Below, piece after piece: positions 43,980-53,380 of a stretch of DNA of 64,000 nucleotides. The notes under the pieces were generated by a model. It did no database searches and was not told where the DNA came from. It saw only the letters and a program-made list of their open reading frames with translations. The DNA lies in NCBI RefSeq assembly GCF_002564005.1, contig NZ_PDJG01000001.1, forward strand, positions 2,418,001 through 2,482,000, written 5' to 3'. The first letter of the stretch is position 1; the number at the start of each line of letters is the position of its first letter. The translations under genes and the position numbers were made by a program. The stretch comes from Sanguibacter antarcticus. Its GTDB lineage: Bacteria > Actinomycetota > Actinomycetes > Actinomycetales > Cellulomonadaceae.

Positions 43980-46121
43980 TCACCGGGACGTCAGCGTGAA
44001 CTCCCGGACCCCGTCGGCCAGCTCGGACGCCACCTGGCCGAGGTCGCTCACCGCGCCGCGGACCTCGCCGACCTGCTGGCTCGTCGCCTCGGACGTCCGT
44101 GCGACGAGAGCGATGTTGTCGGCGATGTCGGTCGAGCTCGTCGCAGCGCTCACGAGGTTCCGCTCGATCTCCGTCGTCGTCATCGCCTGCTGCTCGACGA
44201 CGGCCGCGACCGCCCCCTGCCGCTCGTTGACCTCCGCCATGGCTGCGGCGATCCGTGCGATGCCCGCCGTGACGTCCCCGGCGTCCGCTCGCACGGCGTC
44301 GAGGACCGGCTCGATCGCGTCGATCGCGGTCGCCGTCTGGCGTGCGAGCTCCTTGACCTCGCCGGCCACGACCGCGAAGCCGCTGCCGGCGTTCCCGGCG
44401 CGGGCCGCCTCGATGGTCGCGTTGAGCGCGAGCAGGTTCGTCTGCTCGGCGATCGCGGTGACCGTGCGCAGGACCGCGGCGATCTGCGAGGACGAGTCTC
44501 CGAGCCGCTCCGCGGACTCCGACGTCTCGGTGATAAGTCCCACGGCCCGCACGGCTTCCGTCGCAGCCGACCGGACGTCGTGCCCCACGGACTCGATCGA
44601 CGTCCTCATCTCGGTCATCGCTGCGGTGACGGCCTGCACCTCGGACGAGACGACCGACGCGGAACCGGCGGCCTCGGCCGCCCGCTGCTGCGCGTCGCCC
44701 GCGATGCCCTCGAGAGCACGGCTGGAGTCCCCGAGCCCTCCGGCGGTCGCGTGGAGCGACCCGGCGCTCGTCTCCATCCGTTGCACGGCCGTCCGCATGC
44801 CGTCGACGGCCTCGCGCAGGGCCTCCCCCATGACACCGATCTCGTCTGTGCCTTCCGGGACGACGACGACCGAGAGGTCGCGGTCCGCGACGCGACGCAG
44901 GGCATCGGTCAGCCGGACCAGCCGTCGGGTGATCCGCCCGGAGGTCCACACCACGACCGCGGCGACGAGAGCGGCGACCGCGAGACCGATGAGCATGAGG
45001 TCGCGCGCGAGCGCGCTCGCGCCCTCCTCGAGGTTCGCGGGGACTGCCTCGAGGTCGGAGTCGAAGCCCCAGGCAGCGATGGTCCATCCCCATGCCGGGA
45101 ACGATCCTGCCTCGACGGTCGCGGCCCCGCTGCCGGCCAAGGTCACGCGCGACCGGGCGTGCTCGCCCTGTCCGTCCGCGACCGCGTCGACGATCCCCTG
45201 GACGTACGCGGTGCCGTCAGCGTCGACGGCGTCGAGCGCGGAGTCCCCCTCGACGCTGCCGGGCGGCGGAACGACATAGTCGCCTGCAGCGCTGACGACC
45301 GTGACGTAGCCGGCGCTGCCGATCGCGATCTCGGAGAGGGCCGCGCGCAGGGGCGCGTCGACGTCCGTCTGCGGCAGCCCGACGAACACGGCCCCGATGA
45401 CCTCGCCCGACGCGTCGAGCAACGGACCGTAGCCCGTCACGTACGTCTCGCCGACGACGGTTGCCGTGCCGAAGAAGCTCTCGCCTGCGAGGAGGGACGC
45501 GACGACCGCGTTGGGCGTGCCGTCGGCTCCCGTGGCTCCGATGTAGGTGCCGATGGCGCGCGCACCGTCGGCGGTCGGGACGGTCGTCCCGACACGGAGC
45601 ATGTCGCCGTCGTCGTTCATGCGCTGGAAGACGGTGACGGCCTCGCCGAGGAGCGTGGCGATCTCGTCGACGACGGGCGTGGTCGTCGCGAGGTCGGTGT
45701 TCTGGCCGAGCCAGGTCTCGCCGACGGACAGCCGGGGAAGCGTGACGTCGGTGGCGTCGCCCGTGGTCTGGTTGGTCGCGCGCCACGCGACCGACGAGTC
45801 CAGCACGACGGGGCCGTGCCCGGCGAAGACCTGCTGGGCGACGCGGAGGTCGGACTCGAGCCGGGACGTGACGGTGGCGACCTGCGTCGCGACGAGCGAC
45901 TCCGCCTGCATGACCGTGGTGTCGAGCGACGACTCGTTGAGCGCGCGCACGTCCGCGCTCGCGCCGTCGGCGAGCGACGCGCTCTCGACGGCACCGGCGA
46001 CGGTGAGCAGCACAGCGGTGACGACCACCGAGCCCACCCCCGTGAGGAGGAGCTGTGCACGGAGCCCGAGGCTGCGTCCGGTTCGATGGTTCAGACGGCT
46101 GGCGATGTCCGTGGTCTGCAC
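43980..46121 (-). CDS. Methyl-accepting chemotaxis protein with extracellular Cache-type sensor
   Basis: A 713-residue chemoreceptor. An N-terminal membrane helix (about 22-42) leads into a roughly 300-residue periplasm-side sensor with two Cache-like halves ([40 protein letters not shown]), a second helix (about 370-392), HAMP, and the cytoplasmic signalling coiled coil. The hairpin tip [20 protein letters not shown] and [17 protein letters not shown] are canonical. GTG 46121 has AGGAGG 4 nt upstream, which rules out the longer frame to 46193. There is no C-terminal CheR-docking pentapeptide. A FliA-type promoter candidate lies upstream; no che or fla genes are in the window. Confidence 0.93.
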   Translation of the reverse strand: MQTTDIASRLNHRTGRSLGLRAQLLLTGVGSVVVTAVLLTVAGAVESASLADGASADVRALNESSLDTTVMQAESLVATQVATVTSRLESDLRVAQQVFAGHGPVVLDSSVAWRATNQTTGDATDVTLPRLSVGETWLGQNTDLATTTPVVDEIATLLGEAVTVFQRMNDDGDMLRVGTTVPTADGARAIGTYIGATGADGTPNAVVASLLAGESFFGTATVVGETYVTGYGPLLDASGEVIGAVFVGLPQTDVDAPLRAALSEIAIGSAGYVTVVSAAGDYVVPPPGSVEGDSALDAVDADGTAYVQGIVDAVADGQGEHARSRVTLAGSGAATVEAGSFPAWGWTIAAWGFDSDLEAVPANLEEGASALARDLMLIGLAVAALVAAVVVWTSGRITRRLVRLTDALRRVADRDLSVVVVPEGTDEIGVMGEALREAVDGMRTAVQRMETSAGSLHATAGGLGDSSRALEGIAGDAQQRAAEAAGSASVVSSEVQAVTAAMTEMRTSIESVGHDVRSAATEAVRAVGLITETSESAERLGDSSSQIAAVLRTVTAIAEQTNLLALNATIEAARAGNAGSGFAVVAGEVKELARQTATAIDAIEPVLDAVRADAGDVTAGIARIAAAMAEVNERQGAVAAVVEQQAMTTTEIERNLVSAATSSTDIADNIALVARTSEATSQQVGEVRGAVSDLGQVASELADGVREFTLTSR

Positions 46122-46186
46122 AGTGCCTCCTGGTTCGTTCGCGGGGGATCCGGCGACGATGACGGGGCGCCCCAGGACCGGGACGT

Positions 46187-46213
46187 CATTCACCTATCGG
46201 CGGTAGGTGAATG
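46187..46213. promoter_or_regulatory. 10-bp-arm palindrome in the MCP/Sir2 divergent region
   Basis: CATTCACCTA and TAGGTGAATG, perfect arms separated by 7 bp. It overlaps the FliA-like -10 element, so a bound dimer would occlude that promoter. The binding protein is unknown. Confidence 0.55.
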
Positions 46214-46220
46214 CTCATGA
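46194..46220 (-). promoter_or_regulatory. Candidate sigma-28 (FliA/WhiG-type) promoter of the chemoreceptor gene
   Basis: On the minus strand TCAT - 15 nt - GCCGATAG, compared with the FliA consensus TAAA-N15-GCCGATAA: seven of eight -10 bases and two of four -35 bases match. It lies about 75 bp upstream of the MCP start. Confidence 0.5.
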
Positions 46221-46259
46221 CCGTTCGCCGCACATCGGTGCAGCCGTACCCTGGAACGG

Positions 46260-47117
46260 ATGGACACGATCGAGACCCTCAGCACCGATCCCGTGCTCGC
46301 GCCCCTCGTCGAGATCTTCGCCGGGCACCGCGTCGCCGTGCTCACCGGGGCCGGGATGTCGACCGACTCGGGCATCCCCGACTACCGCGGGCCGGACTCG
46401 CCGCCGCGCACCCCCATGACGTACCAGCAGTTCGTCGGCGACGCCGCGTTCCGACGCCACTACTGGGCGCGCAACCACGTCGGCTGGCAGCACGTGCAGC
46501 GCACCTCCCCCAACGCCGGCCACCGTGCGCTGGTCGAGCTAGAGCGCGCCGGGGCGGTCACCGGCGTCGTCACGCAGAACGTCGACACCCTCCACCGGGT
46601 CGCCGGCAGCCGCACCCTCGTCGACCTCCACGGAAGCTTCGACCGCGTCGTCTGCCTCACGTGCGGGCACGTGGTCTCGCGCGAGTCGCTCGCCGTGCGG
46701 CTAGAGGCAGCGAACCCGGGCTTCGTCGAGAGCATCGGGAACGTCGCCGACATCGAGATCGCCCCCGACGCGGACGCCGTCATCGAGTCCACCGCCCACT
46801 TCCACCCCGTCGCCTGCGAGCGGTGCGGCGGGATGCTCAAGCCAGACATCGTCTACTTCGGCGAGAGCGTCCCCAAGGAACGGGTGGCGCGAGCGTTCGA
46901 GATCGTCGACGGCGCCGACGCCCTGCTCGTCGCCGGGTCGTCGCTCACGGTCCACTCGGGCCTCCGGTTCGTCAAGCACGCCGCGAAGGCGGGCAAACCG
47001 GTCGCGATCGTCAACCGCGGCACCACGCGCGGGGACGACCTCGCGACCGTCCGCCTCGACGCCGGGACCTCCGAGGTCCTCACCGCTCTTGTCGGTGCCC
47101 TGCGAAGAAGTCCCTGA
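46260..47117 (+). CDS. Sir2-family NAD-dependent protein deacylase
   Basis: A 285-residue sirtuin. The NAD pocket is GAGMSTDSGIPDYRG, TQNVDTLH supplies the ribose contact, the catalytic His is in LVDLHGSFDRV, the zinc site has CLTCGHV and CERCGG pairs, and GSSLTVHSGLRF follows. The Ala/Tyr/Arg motif of SirT5-like desuccinylases is not evident. It removes acyl groups from lysines, regulating metabolic enzymes; targets are unknown. Its 3' end overlaps the convergent tadA gene by 38 bp. An ATG is used and the short upstream region holds the palindrome. Confidence 0.94.
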   Translation: MDTIETLSTDPVLAPLVEIFAGHRVAVLTGAGMSTDSGIPDYRGPDSPPRTPMTYQQFVGDAAFRRHYWARNHVGWQHVQRTSPNAGHRALVELERAGAVTGVVTQNVDTLHRVAGSRTLVDLHGSFDRVVCLTCGHVVSRESLAVRLEAANPGFVESIGNVADIEIAPDADAVIESTAHFHPVACERCGGMLKPDIVYFGESVPKERVARAFEIVDGADALLVAGSSLTVHSGLRFVKHAAKAGKPVAIVNRGTTRGDDLATVRLDAGTSEVLTALVGALRRSP

Positions 47118-47550
47118 GCAGGCCCGCGCACTCCTCCTCCTGCACGCCGCCGAGGACCTCGACGCGATGGTTCATCCGGCGGTCGCGCACGATGTCCCAC
47201 ACCGACCCGGTCGCCCCCGCCTTGTCGTCCCACGCCCCGAGGACGAGCCGCGGCACGCGCGCGAGCAGGACCGCGCCGGCGCACATCGCGCACGGCTCCA
47301 GCGTCACCACGAGCGTGCAGCCCTCGAGCCGCCACTCCCCGACCGCCGTGGCAGCCTCGCGCAGGGCGATCACCTCGGCATGAGCCGTCGGGTCGCCTGT
47401 CGCTTCTCGCGCGTTGTGACCGCGCCCGACGACCGTCCCGTCCGGACCGACGACCACGGCGCCGACCGGGACGTCGCCCGTGCGGAGCGCGAGCCGCGCC
47501 TCGTCGAGAGCAAGGTCCATGGCCCAGCCGTACCGTCCGTCGTGGTGCAT
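47080..47550 (-). CDS. tadA: tRNA-specific adenosine deaminase
   Basis: A 156-residue TadA converting A34 to inosine in tRNA-Arg(ACG). The zinc/catalytic motifs are TAHAEVIAL (His-Ala-Glu) and [11 protein letters not shown] (Pro-Cys-x2-Cys); VPVGAVVV and GRGHNARE are the flanking strands. The start at 47550 gives [18 protein letters not shown], which matches the 'W-M-x-x-A-L' opening of homologues; ATG 47520 is an alternative. It diverges from upp by 67 bp and converges on sir2. Confidence 0.93.
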   Translation of the reverse strand: MHHDGRYGWAMDLALDEARLALRTGDVPVGAVVVGPDGTVVGRGHNAREATGDPTAHAEVIALREAATAVGEWRLEGCTLVVTLEPCAMCAGAVLLARVPRLVLGAWDDKAGATGSVWDIVRDRRMNHRVEVLGGVQEEECAGLLRDFFAGHRQER

Positions 47551-47617
47551 GCGCGCCAGTATGGCAGCGGCACCGGCGTGGCAGCATGCCAGGGTGAGAG
47601 CGCGGTACCGTTCTCTC

Positions 47618-48256
47618 ATGCGCCTGCACGTCGCCGACCACCCGCTGGTCGCACACAAGCTCACCGTCCTCCGCGACCAGGAGACGGCCTCGCCGACCTT
47701 CCGGCTCCTCGTCGACGAGCTCGTCACGCTCCTCGCGTACGAGGCCACGCGCGAGGTGCGCACGGAACCGCACACGATCACGACCCCGGTGACCGAGACG
47801 GTCGGGACACGCATCGCGGACCCGCGCCCGCTCGTCGTCCCGATCCTGCGCGCCGGGCTCGGCATGCTCGACGGCATGACCCGCCTCCTGCCCACCGCCG
47901 AGGTGGGGTTCCTCGGGATGCAGCGCAACGAAGAGACGCTCGAGGCGGTCACGTACGCCAACCGGCTGCCCGACGACCTCACGGGTCGCCAGTGCTTCCT
48001 CCTCGACCCGATGCTCGCGACCGGCGGCACGCTAGTCGCCGCGATCGACTTCCTCTTCGACCGTGGGGCCCGTGACGTCACGGCCGTCTGCCTGCTCGCC
48101 GCGCCCGAGGGCCTCGAGGTCCTCGAGAAGTCGATCGGCGACCGCGTCGACGTCAAGGTCGTCGTCGCCGCCGTGGACGAGCGCCTCAACGAGAAGGCGT
48201 ACATCGTCCCGGGCCTCGGCGACGCAGGCGACCGCCTCTACGGCGTCATCGACTGA
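47618..48256 (+). CDS. upp: Uracil phosphoribosyltransferase
   Basis: A 212-residue Upp salvaging uracil with PRPP to UMP. It begins [20 protein letters not shown], the PRPP-binding loop is [19 protein letters not shown], and the uracil site lies in the C-terminal [15 protein letters not shown]. Length and motifs are canonical. It probably works with the NCS2 permease encoded at 39.3-40.6 kb. Monocistronic and divergent from tadA. Confidence 0.96.
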   Translation: MRLHVADHPLVAHKLTVLRDQETASPTFRLLVDELVTLLAYEATREVRTEPHTITTPVTETVGTRIADPRPLVVPILRAGLGMLDGMTRLLPTAEVGFLGMQRNEETLEAVTYANRLPDDLTGRQCFLLDPMLATGGTLVAAIDFLFDRGARDVTAVCLLAAPEGLEVLEKSIGDRVDVKVVVAAVDERLNEKAYIVPGLGDAGDRLYGVID

Positions 48257-48322
48257 CCTGACGGAGAAGCGCGGCCGGCACGGTCTCGCGGCCCGGTCGA
48301 GCATTGGAGCCACGACGGTCGG

Positions 48323-51300
48323 TCAACTGCCCGAGCGGGCGATCACACCGTCGGACGTGAAGGGCATCCCGGTCAGCGGGTCCGTACTGCTGACCATGTA
48401 GGTAAAGCTCCCAGAGTCGACGGCCCCCACGCTCGTGAGCACGTCGATCGGCAGACGCACCTGCTCCCCTGCGCCGAGCTCAGCCACCGTGCACGTGACC
48501 TCCTCGCCGGACGGCCTGCACCGCGGGCCGACGGACACCAGGACCAACTTCCTGTCCGGGATCGTCAGCTCGACGGTCATGTCTACGAGGTCGAGCGGGC
48601 TGCCGTTGTTCGCCGAGACGGTGAAGGCGATGATGGGCCCGTAGGCATACAGCTGCACCGGCTCGAGCACGACCGCCGGGACAGCAGGAGCGTCGTCCTG
48701 GTCGAGCGGCCCCGCTGCCGACGCATCCGCAGAGGAGTGCACGACGAGGGTGTCGAGCGCACCCTTCCCGCTGGCAGGGACCGTGAGGCTCAGCGCGAAC
48801 GGACCGGTCGCGCCAGCGGCAGTCGGGAGGAGCCCGGCCGACCGGTAGGTCACCACGCTGGTCCCCCCGGTCGTCGGCAGGGCCGCGCCGTTCGCGAGCA
48901 CCGTGGCAGGGACGCCGCTGCGTCCTGACGCGGTCGCCGCGACCTTGACTGCTCCGTCAGCCGGGAGCAGGTACGTCTTCTCGGCTGACGCAGCGCCGAA
49001 CGGCGGCGGTCCCGACAGGAGCGCGACCGTCGATGCTGGCTGGTCAGGAACGTCGTACACGATCGTCAGCGACCACCGCAGGTCGACCGGCAGCACGGTC
49101 CCCGGCTCCGGCACCACGGTCCACCGGCCGCTCGCGGGGTGCGCCGAGACGAACGACGTGACGTCGCTCGCCGCCCAGTACCCCTGAGCACGTGCGCCCG
49201 GTGCGTCGAGCACGACCGGGGTCCCCACCAGCGGCTCCGTGGCGAGCCCGCCAGCGTCGGTGCGGAGCTCCACGTGGGAGAGTCCGTCGGCAGAGGTGCC
49301 CTGCGCGTCGGAACCGCTCCACACGACCTCCGCGTGGCGGACGATCGCGTCATCCGGGACGCGCACCATGATCGCCTCGCTCGCAGCACCAGAGATCTGA
49401 GCCGTCTGGAGCGAGCCTGCGAGGAGCGCGGTCGCGGACAGCCCTCGTGCGGCGACGGTCAGGTGACTCGCCGTGCCGGACGTGCTGGACGTGCCGGACG
49501 TGCCCGCCGCCGTCCCATGGCCGACGACCGGGACAAGCTCACCGTCGAAGGACGAGTCCGGGGCGACCTGCACCGGCAGGACGAGCGTCGTGGACGCGTC
49601 CCCGGCAAGGTCCGCCAAGCTGCTGCACGACGCGACAGCACGGTCAGAGGCGGAACGGACCGTGCACGACCAGTCCGCGCTAGACCCGGCTGCGAGCGAC
49701 AGCGAACCGTCAGGGGCCCCCCACGTCACACCGCTGTCCACAGGCAGCGGGAGGTCGACGCTCACGTCTTCCGCCGTCTCCTGACCGAGGTTCGACACGT
49801 TCACCGCGAGGTGTCCTGGCCGTCCTGCGACGAGCTCCGCGACAGGGACGACTTCCGCGTCGAGGCGCGCAGGTGCCTGGGCGATCAGTGAGGACATCGT
49901 GATCGCGGCACCGTGGCGCACCCCGCCGACGTAGAGCTGACCGGTGATGGTCACGGACGTCGCCGTGCTCTCCGCGTAGAAGTCGAGCGTCAGGTCGGCC
50001 GACGCGCCGCTCGCGATCTCGGCGATCTCGCACCGGACGGTCGTCAGGCCAGACGTCTCCGGGGTCCCGGCGAGGCAGACCCAGCCCTCGCTCTCGAGCG
50101 CAGGCAGGCGTGGACCGAAGACACCAGAGGTCGCCGAGTCGTCGGCGACGAACGCGAGACCGGCCGGGACGGACAGCTCGAGAGCCACGTCGGTGACGAC
50201 GTCCTGGCCCGAGTTGGTCAGCGCGAGCGTGAGCGTGTTGTTCTGGCGTGCAAAGAACGTGGTCCCGGACCCGAGCGTGAGCCCCATGTCGAACGACACC
50301 GGGGTGGGTGTCGGGTCAGGGTCGACCGGTGCCGGGGTGATCGGGTCGGGGTCAGCTGGGTCTGGGTCTACCGGGTCTGGGGCGACCGGGTCCGGATCGA
50401 CCGGGTCCGGGGCGAGGGGCGAGGCGTCTTCCGGGGTGGTCCCGGTCGGCGTGCCTGACGGAGTCGTCGCGCGCGGGACTGTCGGGGTCCCGCTGTCCAC
50501 GGCGTCGGAGCTGTCTGACGGGCTGGTGTCGTCTGCGGTGTCGTCGGGCGCGAGCGGGACGGCCGCGGGATCCGACGGGTCGTCCGGCGGCGAGAGCGCG
50601 TCTGCGTCGGCCGGGTCGTCGCTGCTGGCGTCGCCGTCCTGCGTCTCGGTGGTGGCGCCGCTCGCGACAGGGCCTGACGGCGGGGCGTCGTCCCCGCCGA
50701 ACACCCCGAGGAGAGCCGCCGCCGCGAGGCCCGCGGCCACGACGACGACCGCTGCGATCCCGACCACGAGCGCGGGAACCGCTGCCGCCGCAGCGGCGAG
50801 CCCTCCCGCGGCAGCTCCGCCTGCGCTCCCGGCAGCGGCTCCGCCTGCACCGGCGGACGCACCGCCCGCGGACCCTCCGGACGCACCAGCAGCCGACCCA
50901 CCAGGTGCCGCGGCACCTGAGGCAGCAGCACCCGAGGTCGCGGCGCCGGACAGTCCGGTGGCAGCGAGGCCGGTGGCGGTCGCGGTCCCTGCCACGGCAC
51001 CCCACGTGGGCAGCGCGGTCCCGACGAGGCCTGCACCAGCGAGGCCGAGGACCAACGGAGCGATGACCGTACGCATCCCGTGCGAGACGTCGCCGAGCTC
51101 GAGGACGAGCGCGCGGCACTCGCCGCAGTCGTCGAGGTGACGCTCCACGACCGCTGTCTCGCGCTTGGCGAGCCCGCCCCGGACGTACGACCCGAGGAGG
51201 CCGTTGGCCTTCTGGCACTCGTCTGCGGGTGTGCTCGACAGGTGCTGCTGGAGGTATGCCTCGCGCAGCCCCTCACGCGCCCTGTACGCGAGAGCCGCTG

Positions 51301-51817
51301 CACCGTTGGCGGTCAGTCCGAGGATGGGCGCGATGGCTGCCGGGGCGAGCCCTTCGACCTCGGAGTACCAGAGGACGGACTGCCACCGCTCGGGGAGGGA
51401 GCGGAACGCTTCGGCGACCGTCGTGCGCTCGAATCCCTGGAGGGCGGGCTCTTCGGTCGAGGCCAGCGGGCCGAAGGCCGACTCGAAGGCCTCCGTGTCG
51501 TCCGTCGGCTGGGTCCGGCGGGCTCCGTTGATCATCTCGAACGCGCGCCGACGCACCACGGTGAACAGGTAGGCACGGAAGGCGATGTCTGGGCCGCCGC
51601 CGCCGCTGACGATGACGAGGACCTTGGTGAACGCGTCCGCCACGGCGTCGTCGACCTCGCTCGGTGAGCGCAGGTACTGCCCAGCGACCCGGCACGCCGC
51701 TGCCGCGTGCCGCTGGTAGAGCGCCCCGAAGGCCTCGTTGTCACCGAGACGAACAGCCGTGATGAGCTCGGCATCCGAGGAGCCTGCGCCCCATGCTGCC
51801 CCGTGCTCGTCCGTCAC
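48323..51817 (-). CDS. ECF sigma factor fused to zinc finger, membrane helix and large DUF11-type ectodomain
   Basis: A 1164-residue fusion. Residues 14-100 form sigma region 2 (DNEAFGALYQRHAAAA, VDDAVADAFTKVL) and 135-192 region 4 (SLPERWQSVLWYSEVEGL, with an HTH). An anti-sigma-like zinc finger follows with C201, H227, C231 and C234 (RHLDDCGECRALV). After an Ala/Gly/Ser-rich stretch comes a membrane helix (about 350-373). Roughly 790 extracellular residues follow: an acidic Pro-Asp repeat linker, at least three DUF11-like beta domains, and a middle beta domain. The sigma part is thus tethered to the membrane with its own sensor. GTG 51817 was chosen; in-frame starts extend to 51925. Release probably needs proteolysis or conformational change, which is inference. 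Confidence 0.88.
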   Translation of the reverse strand: MTDEHGAAWGAGSSDAELITAVRLGDNEAFGALYQRHAAAACRVAGQYLRSPSEVDDAVADAFTKVLVIVSGGGGPDIAFRAYLFTVVRRRAFEMINGARRTQPTDDTEAFESAFGPLASTEEPALQGFERTTVAEAFRSLPERWQSVLWYSEVEGLAPAAIAPILGLTANGAAALAYRAREGLREAYLQQHLSSTPADECQKANGLLGSYVRGGLAKRETAVVERHLDDCGECRALVLELGDVSHGMRTVIAPLVLGLAGAGLVGTALPTWGAVAGTATATGLAATGLSGAATSGAAASGAAAPGGSAAGASGGSAGGASAGAGGAAAGSAGGAAAGGLAAAAAAVPALVVGIAAVVVVAAGLAAAALLGVFGGDDAPPSGPVASGATTETQDGDASSDDPADADALSPPDDPSDPAAVPLAPDDTADDTSPSDSSDAVDSGTPTVPRATTPSGTPTGTTPEDASPLAPDPVDPDPVAPDPVDPDPADPDPITPAPVDPDPTPTPVSFDMGLTLGSGTTFFARQNNTLTLALTNSGQDVVTDVALELSVPAGLAFVADDSATSGVFGPRLPALESEGWVCLAGTPETSGLTTVRCEIAEIASGASADLTLDFYAESTATSVTITGQLYVGGVRHGAAITMSSLIAQAPARLDAEVVPVAELVAGRPGHLAVNVSNLGQETAEDVSVDLPLPVDSGVTWGAPDGSLSLAAGSSADWSCTVRSASDRAVASCSSLADLAGDASTTLVLPVQVAPDSSFDGELVPVVGHGTAAGTSGTSSTSGTASHLTVAARGLSATALLAGSLQTAQISGAASEAIMVRVPDDAIVRHAEVVWSGSDAQGTSADGLSHVELRTDAGGLATEPLVGTPVVLDAPGARAQGYWAASDVTSFVSAHPASGRWTVVPEPGTVLPVDLRWSLTIVYDVPDQPASTVALLSGPPPFGAASAEKTYLLPADGAVKVAATASGRSGVPATVLANGAALPTTGGTSVVTYRSAGLLPTAAGATGPFALSLTVPASGKGALDTLVVHSSADASAAGPLDQDDAPAVPAVVLEPVQLYAYGPIIAFTVSANNGSPLDLVDMTVELTIPDRKLVLVSVGPRCRPSGEEVTCTVAELGAGEQVRLPIDVLTSVGAVDSGSFTYMVSSTDPLTGMPFTSDGVIARSGS
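50300..50412 (-). repeat. Tandem repeat coding the Pro-Asp linker of the sigma fusion
   Basis: Degenerate repeats of ACCGGGTCTGG / ACCGGGTCCGG on the plus strand encode alternating DPVDPDPVAPDPVDPDPADP in the minus-strand protein, just outside the membrane. Such repeats are prone to length change and set the reach of the ectodomain across the wall. Confidence 0.7.
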
Positions 51818-52010
51818 CTTGCCCGCTCTCGACGCTCGCTCCACGACCCGATCAGGTCCTTTGTGCCAGCGCCCCGCACACGCCCTGTCGAATTCGGCAG
51901 GACGTACGGTTGGTGCCGTTATCACTCAGGATAAGGGGCGATGGGCGAAAGTAAGAAAGTCCTCACGCAAAAACGCGTCATGATCGACCTCACGAGAACT
52001 CTCACAGAGT

Positions 52011-52778
52011 GTGGAGATCCTCGTTCAGGGCGCTGTGCCGCCCACTGGCGCGCTGCGCGAGCAGTGGCGTGAGGCGAGCCTCCAGACTGCCTGGCTCCAC
52101 GAGGACGACTGGTACCACCCCGCGGTCGACGCGGTCGTCGAGGCCCTCGCTGACGGGACCCCGACGCTCCGTGCGTGCGAGCGGCTCGGTCTCGCACGTG
52201 CCTCCAGCGGGTGCGGGATCGGCGAGACCATCGACGACCTCATGTGCCTGCTCGGCTCAGCATCAGCCTCGGACGTCGGTGCTGCGCTGCGCGCGCTCTG
52301 CAGCGGGTGGGCGGACGGACAGGTTCCGCCACCCAGCGTCGACGGCTGCACGGATCCCGAGACGGGGTTGCGTACGGCCGACTATCTCGTAGCTCGCGTC
52401 GCGGAGCTGTATGGCTCGACAGGTGATCTCCCGGCCGACCCTGGCACGTCCCACGCGCTCATCGTCGTCGACGTCAGCCTGGACCGCGTCTCACCGTGGG
52501 AACGGATGGCTCGCTCGGCAAGCATGGGACGCACGCTCGTCGACGCGTTCGGTCCGAGCCACCCGATGGCTCCTCTCGGCGGTGGCGTCTTCGTGGTCCT
52601 CGTCGAGCGCGACGGCACTGTGCTCACGACGCTCGACGAGGTCCGGCTCCTCATCGAGCAGGACTCCGCCGACCTCGGGGTGTCGACGATCGTCCGCCGG
52701 CCACCCCGCCTCTGGATCGAGCACCTGCCCTCGACCTCGCGAGCGGCCGTGCACCTGCTCCAGAGGCTCGCCCGCTGA
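52011..52778 (+). CDS. Protein with degenerate GGDEF-like C-terminal domain
   Basis: A 255-residue protein divergent from the sigma-fusion gene. The N-terminal half (1-108) is helical, with ALREQWREASLQTAWLHEDD. The C-terminal half mimics a diguanylate cyclase fold: DPETGLRTADYLVARVAELY resembles the 'D-x-LTGL-x-N-R' opening, HALIVVDVS the first strand, and GGGVFVVLVERDG occupies the place of the GGDEF strand, without the catalytic residues. It is therefore probably a regulator and not an enzyme. GTG 52011 is the start; there is no strong ribosome site. The assignment is by visual pattern only. Confidence 0.5.
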   Translation: MEILVQGAVPPTGALREQWREASLQTAWLHEDDWYHPAVDAVVEALADGTPTLRACERLGLARASSGCGIGETIDDLMCLLGSASASDVGAALRALCSGWADGQVPPPSVDGCTDPETGLRTADYLVARVAELYGSTGDLPADPGTSHALIVVDVSLDRVSPWERMARSASMGRTLVDAFGPSHPMAPLGGGVFVVLVERDGTVLTTLDEVRLLIEQDSADLGVSTIVRRPPRLWIEHLPSTSRAAVHLLQRLAR

Positions 52779-52857
52779 CGAGCACGATCAGCAGGTCGCC
52801 GCGGATCGGGCGCACCCGGACAGCGAGACCCGCGCCACGGGGCAGTCTCGGCCTGCG

Positions 52858-53163
52858 TCAGCGCGGGGTGTAGGTGAGGCAGTCCGCGAGCTCGTCCATC
52901 GAGGAGCCTGCTCCGATGCGGATCGAGTCCGCATGACACTCGAGCGACTCGTTGTGCGCACATTCTCCGCGCTGGCACGCGCCGACCTGCGCGACGACCT
53001 TGTCGAGCCCGCCCTTGACCGACAACGGAATGAAGGTGGCGCACTCTGCTGCGGAGCCGTGCCCACCGACCGTGACGGCGCCAGCATGGCACCCGTCGTG
53101 GTTGTATCCGCAGGTGGAGGCGGTGCAGTCGACGACGTGCGGGAGATCGAGGAGCGAGCTCAT
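52858..53163 (-). CDS. DUF1540 cysteine-rich protein
   Basis: A 101-residue protein with two copies of the DUF1540 pattern. The first has C-x4-C-x-Y-N-x3-C (DCTASTCGYNHDGCHAGAV) and the second ACQRGECAHNESLECHADSI, each followed by a strand and a final Cys (CATF, CLTY). The eight or so cysteines suggest a metal-binding protein. ATG 53163 is preceded by GGAGGA with 5-nt spacing; the adjacent ATG at 53166 is too close to the ribosome site. Function is unknown. Confidence 0.85.
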   Translation of the reverse strand: MSSLLDLPHVVDCTASTCGYNHDGCHAGAVTVGGHGSAAECATFIPLSVKGGLDKVVAQVGACQRGECAHNESLECHADSIRIGAGSSMDELADCLTYTPR

Positions 53164-53380
53164 CATTCCTCCAGGGAATGTGTCACGGGAGGTGCGCGAC
53201 GGTTCCGTGCCCACCTTTGGGTCGTTCCCACGATAAACCTGCCCAGCATTCTTGTATAGACAGGAAAGGCTCACCACAAAAGACCTGCGAGCACGAAACA
53301 ACGAGGCCTGCAAAGAGATTTCGACGGACAGGGCGCGGGTATCCGCTGCACGACGTGCGACCAGGCACTACGGTCGAGGC

